64,000 bases of DNA from Saprospiraceae bacterium. GTDB taxonomy: Bacteria; Bacteroidota; Bacteroidia; Chitinophagales; Saprospiraceae. A program made the position numbers and the translations under genes. Below are positions 35,320 through 44,117 of the stretch, in pieces. The DNA lies in assembly GCA_029251525.1 (NCBI GenBank), contig JAQXDE010000035.1:124001-188000 (forward strand), given 5' to 3'. Below the pieces are notes generated by a model. The model saw nothing but the letters and a program-made list of their open reading frames with translations, was not told the origin of the DNA and did no database searches. How positions within the stretch are numbered: position 1 is the first letter of the stretch; each line of letters begins with the position of its first letter.

Positions 35320-37488
35320 TTTGATAGCCATATTTTTTTGATTTTTAATAATCACAAAATACATTCCAGGCATTATTCCATTGGTCGATATTTCCACATT
35401 AAAACTATTTATTTTCTTTGAGTATACAACCTGCTGCAAAGCATTAATTATAAACAAATCCTCAAAAAAACCATTAGTTTCTAAATTAATTATTTTACCT
35501 CTTTGAACTGGATTTGGATAGATAATGGTTGGGTTATCAAAGTTAGAAAATTCATCTGCACTTTCACCATTGAAATAGTAATTCGCATTTTCAATAACCT
35601 TGTTTCCCAGGATAATACCAAGCTCTCGACCTGGTATATCATCCACAGGCGGATGAATTCCTCCCCAAATTCGTGATAAACTACATTGATCTGAGGCATC
35701 TCTATAGGTTGCCCATTGCAAAGTTACATCAGTGGTAGGCCCATCTTCAAAAACTAAAAATTCATTTTGCTTAGCTTCAAATGTTCCCATTCCTCCTGGG
35801 AAAAAAGGATCAGCTGTAAGATAAGTTAAAATTTCTGCAGCAGTTCTTGAAAAGGTGGAATGCCCTGAAACATAGCCTGCAAAGGGGGGGGTAATAAAGG
35901 ATGGACGCTGATATGGCCACCAATTTTCAGCTAATATCCATCCGACTCCAGCAAAATCAGTAGTAGGGTCGATAATAAATTCTGGTCCTTTCCAAGATTT
36001 AAATTTTATTTTTCCTAAAAATTCTGAGCCAGAAAAGTCTGGGTCATTCTCATTGATGAGTTCAATAAAATTAGGATGCAAAAGGATTCCATTGGGATGA
36101 TAACTTGGAAGAGAAGGATCGGATGATTGACCTAAGCTTGCCATATACCGAAGGGCAGAAATTGGTCGAATGTAATCATAATATCCTTTTATACTCCAGG
36201 CTGAGATGGCTGCATCATGCATTCCACCACCTAACATAAAATATGCTTTAACATCATATTCCAAAATAGGTAATTCCTCATCTCCATTATATTTCCTCTC
36301 AAATTCAGATTGATCCATTACATAATTAATGATGGAAAACCAATGGCCAGGAGGTGTTTCAGAGTCAGGGCCATCTGCCCAAAATTCAGCTAGAATTCTA
36401 CAATAATCTCCCCGAGTAATTATTTGTTCTTGATATGGTTGTCCTGTTTTTGGGTTTTGATTATAACCGATTCCCCAATCACCACCTTCTTCTTTATAAA
36501 AGGATTGATACTCTGCAAAGTTAGTTGGGTATTCCATGATGTTTCCAATCGTGGCAGGAGAAATATCAATCATAGTTGTATCTGTTGGGTCAAGATGAGC
36601 AGACCATTTTGCCACTATTGAGAATCCCCATTGATACTCTTCCGAATGATCACTTGCCAAAAGTGGAGGAGCACCTGGATCTAGATAAATTTGGTAAGTT
36701 TGATTATCACGACTTTTTATAGTTCTATCATCTTCTGTTAAACTAAATGGAGTGACTTCTCCCCACTCAGGACTCAAGAATAAAGGAATTGCTTCTGATG
36801 ATGGGTTACCGGATTGGTCAATAAAATTATTAAAAAATAAAGGTTGCCATCTGTTGGGATTTATGCCTACCACAGTTTGATTATTGACTGGGTCAAGAGA
36901 AGGATTTATGGGTTCGTAAAAAATATTCTCATATCTATTTTGTTCATTTGATCCATCTTTTAGTCCGTATTTTATTATTTCCTGTCCAATAAAGTTTCCA
37001 AGACTTGCTGGGTCTCCATAAGTATAATCAAAATTTGTAAATGAAATATCATATCCTTTTTCTATCATGAATTCATCAATAAGGTTTTTTGTTTCATTAA
37101 ATCTTGGTGCATCCTTATACCGATGTAAAACGATTCTATAAATTGCAAAACTGATTGTTCGATCTAAATCTTTATTGGCTCTTAATAAATCAAGATCATT
37201 AAAGTCAAATAAAGATTTAAAGTTTTTCTTCTCTCTTCCGATTAGATAGGGATCTGATTCATCATCAAAAATTGCCCAACTGTCATACATGGCAATTGAA
37301 GTATGGAAAAGGTTTCTAGCGTGAATGGTAGGACGTGCAAAGTCATTTCTAATAGCCTCCAAAATTAGCTCATTCCACTCTCTTGCTATGCTGCGCTCTT
37401 GCCCCTTTAGTTGTATTCCCGAAAACAAAATAAAAATGGTTAAAGGAAATAAGAGGGAAAAATTAACTTTCAGGTTCCTTTTTTTCAT
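35302..37488 (-). CDS. Vanadium haloperoxidase/PAP2-like protein with T9SS domain
   Basis: The start at 37488 (MKKRNLKVNFSLLFPL) gives a proper signal peptide ending near LKGQ; an upstream in-frame ATG adds nine unlikely residues. The 728-residue protein matches the secreted vanadium-dependent haloperoxidase/acid phosphatase class: an N-terminal helix bundle (AREWNELILEAIRND), YIRPISALRY, the central motif GYVSGHSTFSRTAAE and the C-terminal SRIWGGIHPPVDD with the axial His. The last ~85 residues form a T9SS sorting domain (NPVQRGKII, ending KKLIIN). It should be exported as a secreted or surface enzyme. Halide specificity or phosphatase activity cannot be told from sequence. Confidence 0.87.
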   Translation of the reverse strand: MKKRNLKVNFSLLFPLTIFILFSGIQLKGQERSIAREWNELILEAIRNDFARPTIHARNLFHTSIAMYDSWAIFDDESDPYLIGREKKNFKSLFDFNDLDLLRANKDLDRTISFAIYRIVLHRYKDAPRFNETKNLIDEFMIEKGYDISFTNFDYTYGDPASLGNFIGQEIIKYGLKDGSNEQNRYENIFYEPINPSLDPVNNQTVVGINPNRWQPLFFNNFIDQSGNPSSEAIPLFLSPEWGEVTPFSLTEDDRTIKSRDNQTYQIYLDPGAPPLLASDHSEEYQWGFSIVAKWSAHLDPTDTTMIDISPATIGNIMEYPTNFAEYQSFYKEEGGDWGIGYNQNPKTGQPYQEQIITRGDYCRILAEFWADGPDSETPPGHWFSIINYVMDQSEFERKYNGDEELPILEYDVKAYFMLGGGMHDAAISAWSIKGYYDYIRPISALRYMASLGQSSDPSLPSYHPNGILLHPNFIELINENDPDFSGSEFLGKIKFKSWKGPEFIIDPTTDFAGVGWILAENWWPYQRPSFITPPFAGYVSGHSTFSRTAAEILTYLTADPFFPGGMGTFEAKQNEFLVFEDGPTTDVTLQWATYRDASDQCSLSRIWGGIHPPVDDIPGRELGIILGNKVIENANYYFNGESADEFSNFDNPTIIYPNPVQRGKIINLETNGFFEDLFIINALQQVVYSKKINSFNVEISTNGIMPGMYFVIIKNQKNMAIKKLIIN

Positions 37489-38284
37489 AAATGAAAATGT
37501 ATTATGTTTTATCAAGATAATCGTTTTTAAATATGAGGTCTTTTCATTTGAATAGATTGGATTTTTTTAAGATTTACCAAATTCAACTTTATTATAGAGT
37601 TCACCAAGTATTTTACCAATAATATTGTTTAAAAAGAAACACATTATCTCATTAACGTTAAATTAACGACAATTTATTCTGAAGTTGTAATTTACATTAT
37701 TGCATTACATCATTATCTACCTGTTTTCAATTTTTATCACTGTAACCCCACAGGGATTGAAGAAATTATGACAATGTTAAAGTAATTAAAGTTGATTTAA
37801 TTCAAAAAATATTTCCTTGAAGGCATATTTTTATAACTCATAACATAGAATGGGAAATATGATTCATGCATTGGAACCTGAGTATTTTATGACCTTAGTG
37901 ATGCACAGCATTAAATAGGACTTGGATTCTAAAAACATGGTCGATTTATTATACCTCATTTCTATTGTGTTTTGAGTAATTTTCTTTTGTAAGGGGTTAA
38001 TCCAATACTTTTACTACTTTATTCTATTAATATTTTCATTTATACCCGATAATTTAGATTAATTAGTTTATTTTTTCGGTTTATTTTTTTGTTCAAAATG
38101 CGAATGGATTACTTTTGATAAACTCCAAAGATTCCATAAAATTAGATTCTGGTAGATTGCCGTTTTATCTTTCTTAATTTTTTTTATTTAATCAATCAAT
38201 CAATCAATTATTCAACAAGAATTCAATATTTTTTTTGTTCCTTGATCTTAGTAATGTTTTATTATCTTCAATTAATCTTCTTTC
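37489..38284. other. Long AT-rich intergenic region
   Basis: Nearly 800 bases between divergent genes with no coding frame I can support. It contains a tetranucleotide run (see the separate repeat) near the TetM-like gene and long T tracts. The sequence may include a decayed gene, but no recognisable motif remains. Confidence 0.4.
38190..38209. repeat. AATC tetranucleotide repeat
   Basis: AATCAATCAATCAATCAATT, four-plus tandem copies of AATC, lies 76-95 bases before the ATG of the TetM-like gene, probably in its promoter or leader. Confidence 0.8.
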
Positions 38285-40273
38285 ATGCCATTTAAGGGTA
38301 TTTTAACCATAGGTATTTTGGCTCATGTTGATGCGGGTAAAACGTCTTTGACAGAATGTTTGCTACATACTTCAGGAACAACCCAAAATAGAGGAAGTGT
38401 AGATAAAGGTTCAGCAATTACAGATGGTTTGGCAATGGAAAAAAGTAGAGGGATTTCTATCAAGACTTCAACTGTGGATTTTGTTTGGAACGATATTCAA
38501 ATCAATATCGTTGATACACCCGGGCATATTGATTTCTCTGCTGAAGTAGATAGAGCACTATCTGTCTTGGATTTGGTTATTTTGGTGGTGTCTGCCGTAG
38601 AAGGTGTGCAGGCTCATACTATCAATTTATGGGAAAGCATTCGAGAAAGAAAATTGCCAGTTTTGTTTTTTATTAATAAAATAGATCGAGAAGGAGCAGA
38701 TTTGGAATTAGTTTATAGTGACCTTGAAAAGGATCTGGGAGCAAAATTATTCGCACTAAATTATGGAGATATTCTTCTTCCTGGATCACCTAAAGTAATC
38801 AATTTTATTAAGGTACAGCCATACCTTTCTGATTTTATTTTAGAAAAATCTTTTGAGAATTTAGCAGAACTAGATGAAACATTTTTAGAAGATTATTTGG
38901 AAGGGGAAATGGATAATTTAGCTTTGGTTTTTGAGAAAGCTAAAAAGCAAATTCAACAGCATAAGTTGGTTGGTGTATCATTTGGTAGTGCCAAAATGGA
39001 AATAGGAATAGAAAATATATTACACCAAATCACCACTTTATTTCCGGTTAAAATACCTCCGGATTTTAAGCCATCAGCTAAAATATTTAGAATTGAGTAT
39101 GATGCCAAGTATGGCCGTTTAGTTCATGTAAAATTATACGGTGGTCAGTTAAAGAATAGAGATACTATTTGGTCTAATTGCCTTCAAAAAGAAATAAAAA
39201 TCAATCAAATATTTCAACGGAAATTAGGTAAGATAGAACAAGTGGGGGAATTGTCAGCTGGTGAAATTGGTTTGATGACTATTTCCGATATAGTTATTGC
39301 GGGTGATGTTTTAGGTAAGCAGAATTTTGAAGATAATTTTAATAAAATAAGCCATTCTGTATTAATTGTACAGGTAGTGGCTAAAGAAGAAAGAGATTAC
39401 CAGAAACTTGGGGAAGCTTTAGAGATTTTAAATATTGAAGATCCTCAATTAGAATTTCAATGGCATAAAAAAGATCATGAATTCTATTTAAAAATAATGG
39501 GCTTTATTCAAACTGAGGTACTCAAAGATAGTTTGATAAATCGATTTGGAATTGATACTGAATTTTCACAACCTAAAGTTATTTACCAAGAAACTCCGAA
39601 GCAGTCAGCGGAGGGGTATGTTCGGTATTGGATGCCAAAACCTTGTTGGGCGATTATGACCTTTTTAATAGAACCTGCACCCTTAGGAAGTGGGGTAACC
39701 TTTATTTCTAAAGTGCGAACTAGTGATATTAGTATAAAATATCAAAATGAAATTAAACGCGCGATTCCTTGGTCATTAAGACAAGGGATAAAAGGTTGGG
39801 AAGTGACAGATATTAAAATCACTTTAATAAAAGGTTCGGAACATACGATACATTCCAACCCTGGTGATTTCTTGTTGGCAACACCTATGGGGGTTTTGCG
39901 TGGTTTGGAGTTAGCAGATACAGAACTTTTGGAACCAATGTATACTTTTCAGATAAAGGCAAGTCAGGAATTTTTAGGTTCTGTGTCAAGTGATCTAAAT
40001 CAAATGAGTGCTCAAATAAATTCTCCAACTTTTGATAACGATTTTTTTAACCTAACGGGAAGAGTTCCAGTAGAAAAAGCAATGAATTATGGAATTAAGT
40101 TTAATGCAACAACTTCTGGTAAGGGGCGCATAAAGTTAACTTTGGATGGATATGAAAAAACTACAACTAGTAACGAAAAAATCCGCGACTTTAAAGGTGT
40201 TTCTCCTTTGGATGAGTCACAATGGATATTGCATAATAGAGGTGCTTTTAAGGCAGATGAACAGAGGAGATAA
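38285..40273 (+). CDS. TetM-like ribosomal protection GTPase
   Basis: The 662-residue translational GTPase resembles Tet(M)/Tet(Q) proteins more than EF-G. The N-terminus reads TIGILAHVDAGKTSLTE with G1 at 13-20, then GSVDKGSAITD, MEKSRGISIKT, G3 DTPGH at 77-81 and G4 NKID at 131-134. The phrase ALSVLDLVILVVSAVEGVQA is also typical of the group. Domain IV and V parts (EPAPLGSGV, LRQGIKGWEVTD, FLLATPMGVLRGLE and the tail LDGYEK) align in order with Tet(M). Such proteins remove tetracycline from the ribosomal A-site. Chromosomal divergent relatives may have another ribosome-related role, so resistance is not established. No mobile element lies beside it. Confidence 0.85.
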   Translation: MPFKGILTIGILAHVDAGKTSLTECLLHTSGTTQNRGSVDKGSAITDGLAMEKSRGISIKTSTVDFVWNDIQINIVDTPGHIDFSAEVDRALSVLDLVILVVSAVEGVQAHTINLWESIRERKLPVLFFINKIDREGADLELVYSDLEKDLGAKLFALNYGDILLPGSPKVINFIKVQPYLSDFILEKSFENLAELDETFLEDYLEGEMDNLALVFEKAKKQIQQHKLVGVSFGSAKMEIGIENILHQITTLFPVKIPPDFKPSAKIFRIEYDAKYGRLVHVKLYGGQLKNRDTIWSNCLQKEIKINQIFQRKLGKIEQVGELSAGEIGLMTISDIVIAGDVLGKQNFEDNFNKISHSVLIVQVVAKEERDYQKLGEALEILNIEDPQLEFQWHKKDHEFYLKIMGFIQTEVLKDSLINRFGIDTEFSQPKVIYQETPKQSAEGYVRYWMPKPCWAIMTFLIEPAPLGSGVTFISKVRTSDISIKYQNEIKRAIPWSLRQGIKGWEVTDIKITLIKGSEHTIHSNPGDFLLATPMGVLRGLELADTELLEPMYTFQIKASQEFLGSVSSDLNQMSAQINSPTFDNDFFNLTGRVPVEKAMNYGIKFNATTSGKGRIKLTLDGYEKTTTSNEKIRDFKGVSPLDESQWILHNRGAFKADEQRR

Positions 40274-40730
40274 TTAAGTGAAAAAAGAATTCACTCATTT
40301 ATTCAAGCTACCGTTCTATCGGTAGGAAAATACGGTTATTCCTCCTATTAGCCAACTAGTTATTTTTAGGATCAATTTATTTGCGAGAATTATTTATTGA
40401 GATTTTCGTTTGTGCAAGAGGATAATAAATTGATAACTCAAAGGATGGTTTTGAATGATTGTGAGGTAACTATTGTTGAAACTCGGGAAACTAATTACAT
40501 TAGGTTCAAGGGTGTAGTTTTACATTTTTTTATAAATCTTGATATATCTGATGATCTCTTTATTAAAGCCTTTATTATTGGTGTTTATCTAAATTATGGT
40601 AAAATGTTTTTTTAGCTAAAGTGATGATTTGTAGGTGATATTTTAATGATTTTAGTTTAATATATTTTACAATGACATCAAATTTTAAGGAGAGAAGGTT
40701 TGTTTTTAGTGGTTAAAATAAATTATAACA
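40274..40730. other. Intergenic region with small hairpin
   Basis: A 457-base spacer. CTACCG-TTCTAT-CGGTAG forms a perfect 6-bp hairpin at about 40309-40326 without a T tail. A 72-codon frame starting with TTG (40397-40615) has no signal of being a gene. Confidence 0.4.
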
Positions 40731-41249
40731 ATGAAAATACAATCTATTTTTAATCGTGTTCTATTGGTTTTTTTCTTTAATCTAATTTTTTTGTTGTATC
40801 CAAAATTATCAAATGCTCAATCTGAAAGTGGAGTTTATCTTGAAGGCGGAGGAGCTGTTCCTTATTATTCTTTGAATTATTTTCGTGAAATATTTTCCGC
40901 AGAAAAAACAAAAGTCTATGCTAGGGTAGGAGGTTCTATTTGGGAATCTGGAGTTGCTTTCCCAGTGGGGGTATCTATGTTATTTGGAACAGGTAACCAT
41001 CATCCAATTATTACTTTGGGGGCGACACCACTATCTGAGGGCTTTCGGTTTTGGAAAAGAGAAGATGCTGATATTTTATTAGATCTTGTGATTGGAATGG
41101 AATATCGATATCAACCAATAGCTAAATCCTTTTTTGTAAATATTGGATTATTCCCTTATTTACGTCTTGATCCAACTGTAGATAAGATATCTGAAAAAGA
41201 AACAGCGTTTCATTTTAGACTTGGAGTAGGAGTTGGTTGGTTTTTTTAA
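40731..41249 (+). CDS. Small outer-membrane beta-barrel-like protein
   Basis: This 172-residue protein has a long signal peptide ending at SNAQ (about residue 30). The mature part is made of short amphipathic strands rich in Gly and aromatics (GVYLEGGGAVPYYSL, VYARVGGSIWES, FRLGVGVGWFF) and ends in Phe, the usual mark of outer-membrane barrels. I recognise no named family; similar short proteins occur widely in this phylum as hypothetical outer-membrane proteins. It is transcribed alone, ahead of the GltS remnant. Confidence 0.65.
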   Translation: MKIQSIFNRVLLVFFFNLIFLLYPKLSNAQSESGVYLEGGGAVPYYSLNYFREIFSAEKTKVYARVGGSIWESGVAFPVGVSMLFGTGNHHPIITLGATPLSEGFRFWKREDADILLDLVIGMEYRYQPIAKSFFVNIGLFPYLRLDPTVDKISEKETAFHFRLGVGVGWFF

Positions 41250-41265
41250 AAAGCAAGATTAAAAT

Positions 41266-41273
41266 ATTTTTGC
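41266..41273 (+). promoter_or_regulatory. -7 element before the GltS gene
   Basis: TATTTTTG followed by CA matches TAnnTTTG and lies about 105 bases before the ATG at 41378. The upstream TTG is badly spaced, so this is a tentative call. Confidence 0.4.
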
Positions 41274-41377
41274 AAATTGTATCTTATTCGCGTAAAGACA
41301 AATAGTTATGTGGTTGGTTGGTGTTATTCCAAAAGTTCTACCATATTCATACATTGCCAATTAATTTATTTTAACCT

Positions 41378-42695
41378 ATGAATTATTCTTTTATTCAAGA
41401 TATCGGGTTAGTTTCGATATTGTTATTTCTAGGATTTGCAATTCGATTTCATATTAAATTTTTGCAAAAATTGTTTATCCCAGTAAGTATAATTACTGGT
41501 GTATTGGCATTGTTTCTTGGCAATAATGGATTTGATCTATTGCCATTTTCTGAGCAAATTGGAAGCTATCCTGGGATAATGATTTCATTTTTATTTGGTG
41601 CTACCGTTTACATTTGAGATGAAAAAAGATCGATCACGTGAGTTTCAAAAAAGTATATTTCAAATTGGAAGTTTGACAGCAATTATTTTGTTGTTGCAAT
41701 GGGGGATAGGGCTCTTATTTTCGATGACCATTTTGCAATTGGTTTTTCCAGAAATTAATCAAAATTTTGGATCTGTTTTGGCAGCGGGTTTTTTTGGTGG
41801 ACATGGAACTGCAGCTGCGTTGGGAGATTCTTTTACCAATAATTTGAATTGGGAGGAAGGACAAAGTCTTGCTATGACAAGTGCTACTTTTGGGGTTTTT
41901 GCTGCCACTATTGGCGGAGTCATTTGGATACAATGGGGAGTAAGTAAAAATGAGACTGTTTTTTTAAAACAGTTTCAGGATTTACCAAAGAGCTTGAAAA
42001 CTGGTTTAATTCCATTAGAGGAACAACGTTCCATTGGAAAATCTACCTTTTCCAATATTACAGTTGATCCGTTGTTAATGCATATTATGATCGTTGTTTT
42101 TGTAGGAATTTCTGGTATTTATTTAACCATGTGGACAAAACCTTTATTACATGGTTTTAGTATTCCTTCATTTTCATTTTCATTTATAGTTGGAATAATC
42201 ATAAAACAAACTTTTTCTAGAATTCGAATGAATTCATATTTTGATACTCAATTAATGAATAGAGTATGTGGTATTTTTGCAGACCTTATTGTAATATTTG
42301 GGATTGCTTCTATCAACGTATCTGTTGTGATACAGTTCGCCTTACCTTTGGTAATACTATTTATAGTAGGAGTAATCTTATCAATATTTCTTTTTATGCG
42401 TTTGGGGTCAAAGGTGTTTACTTCGTTTTGGTTTGAAAAATCTATTTTCTTGTGGGGAATGTCGTTGGGTGTTACTGCCATAGGAATCGCATTACTTAGG
42501 ATGGTTGATTCCGAAGGTGAGTCAGAAACACTTCCTAATTTTGCCATTGGCTATATTGGAGTGACTCCTTTGGAAATCACTTGCTTGGTTTCTTTTCCAA
42601 TTCTAGCTAGTCAAGGTTATCAATGGTATTTCACATTATCATGTATATTGTGTGCTTTACTTTTCTATTATTTATTAACTAAAATTGGAAAATAA
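41378..42695 (+). pseudogene. gltS: Sodium/glutamate symporter (GltS family), frameshifted
   Basis: Two overlapping frames together make one GltS-like transporter of about 440 residues. The first (41378-41617) encodes the N-terminal helices up to PGIMISFLFGA; the second, one base out of phase, picks up at about 41600 (LPFTFEMKKDRS) and runs to 42695. It includes the pore signature GFFGGHGTAAALG and TLMVRM-like C-terminal helices. Restoring two bases in GGTGCTACCG (for example a lost CT of CTCT) would give the expected FGALPF junction. No slippery site is seen, so a real mutation or a sequencing error is likelier than programmed frameshifting. Confidence 0.8.
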
Positions 42696-42780
42696 ACTTA
42701 GAACCATTTGTACTAGATCAGAAATTTATAGATAGACCACCGGTCAGTTTCATTAACAGAGATAAAATAAAATAAAATAA

Positions 42781-43605
42781 ATGTCAATTGTTACTTGTCC
42801 TAACTGTAAATTCTTATTATTTCCATTTGAGAATACATTTAAGTGTCAAAATGGACATTCATTTGATTTTTCTAAGGACGGTTATATCAATTTACTTTTG
42901 GCGAATCAGAAGAAAAAAAATAATCCTGGAGATAATAAAATAATGTTGAATGCCCGAAATGAATTCTTGTCTCAAGGGTATTATGATTTTTTAATCAAGA
43001 ATATTGAATCAATGACTAAGTCAGTTGGTTTTTTTTCAACGGCTTTAGATGTTGAATATTATCTTTTGGATTTGGGATGCGGAACGGGGTATTATACTAG
43101 GAATATATTCAAAGGAAAAAGATTTAAAAAAATAGGAATTGATATCTCAAAAATAGGACTAGCCAAAGCGTCGAAAATAGATAAGGATTCCTTGTACATA
43201 GTAGGATCAGCTTTTAATTTACCAATAAAGGATAATTCAATTGATCTCCTCCTTAATGTATTTTCACCTATCAATCTTCAAGAACTTAAACGTATTTTGA
43301 AACCTGGTGGGTATTACATTAAAGTAATTCCAACTGGAGATCACATGAAACAAGTCGCAGAATTAGTCTACGATGATTTTATTCCTCATCAATCATCTAT
43401 TCAAAAAGACTTTAAGTCAGATACTACCTTTCAGATTTTAAAAGTTGAAACGGTAAAAAAAACAATTTTTCTAGCTGACAAAGATTTGCTTAATTTTATA
43501 TCAATGACACCGTATTTGTATAAATTTAAACAAGATCAACTTGCTTCTCTGAAGGAATTGTCAGTTACTATTTCATTTGAAATTATAATGTGGAAATATA
43601 AGTAA
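42781..43605 (+). CDS. rlmA: 23S rRNA (guanine-N1)-methyltransferase RlmA
   Basis: The 274-residue protein has the diagnostic N-terminal zinc finger (C6-x2-C9 in TCPNCK, C22 and H26 in CQNGHSF) followed by FDFSKDGYINLLL, and a class I methyltransferase domain with SAM motif I at about 95-103 (LLDLGCGTGYY). The NVFSPI segment (about 158-164) takes the place of the usual motif IV. RlmA methylates N1 of G745 in helix 35 of 23S rRNA; the TlrB paralogue acts on G748. The finger pattern and PGDNK segment support the RlmA family; the exact target base is inferred. It is single, following the GltS remnant. Confidence 0.9.
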   Translation: MSIVTCPNCKFLLFPFENTFKCQNGHSFDFSKDGYINLLLANQKKKNNPGDNKIMLNARNEFLSQGYYDFLIKNIESMTKSVGFFSTALDVEYYLLDLGCGTGYYTRNIFKGKRFKKIGIDISKIGLAKASKIDKDSLYIVGSAFNLPIKDNSIDLLLNVFSPINLQELKRILKPGGYYIKVIPTGDHMKQVAELVYDDFIPHQSSIQKDFKSDTTFQILKVETVKKTIFLADKDLLNFISMTPYLYKFKQDQLASLKELSVTISFEIIMWKYK

Positions 43606-44117
43606 TCTTATCATTAAAAAATATTTTATTTCCAAAAGGAAAATAATTATGTGTTTGAGTTATTAAAAATAAAGAGAAGGAGATCAAACAAGACAATGAT
43701 CATTGAGTTGAAGTGTCCAAGATTATTATTATCTGATATCATCTGATGCCCTTTGGATAATTAGAGTATAGGCTTGAATTAAAAAAGTGATAATTTGAAG
43801 CCTATTATCATATCAATTTTAGTTTTTACTAGAGCTGGAGCTTAAATTTCTTGGGGATTTTAGTTCTCTCATTTTTTATATTTTGGAAAATGAAAGACAC
43901 CTTACTATTGATGATTTTTAATGAAAATGTTAAATCATCAATTAACCCCTCTCATTAAAATAATTAATCTTTTGATAATTTGTCGTTTTTTAGCTAAATA
44001 CCTTTTTTTTACACATTAAAATTATTTCATTACTACTGGGGAAATCAAAAAAGAAGTAAATTTCACCTTTTAAATACATAAAATTGATTACCATTAATTC
44101 AAATCAATATTTGTCTA
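43606..44117. other. Intergenic region with inverted repeat
   Basis: A 512-base spacer. ATAGGCTT (43768-43775) and AAGCCTAT (43798-43805) form an 8-bp stem with a 22-base loop, possibly a weak terminator for rlmA. Nothing else is recognised. Confidence 0.4.

Noticed and set aside
40397-40615. 72-codon plus-strand ORF
   Set aside because: It starts with TTG, has no promoter or leader signal and no recognisable domain; likely chance in an AT-rich spacer.
41595-41625. Programmed ribosomal frameshift in GltS
   Set aside because: No slippery heptamer, rare stop context or downstream structure is visible; mutation or sequencing error is simpler.
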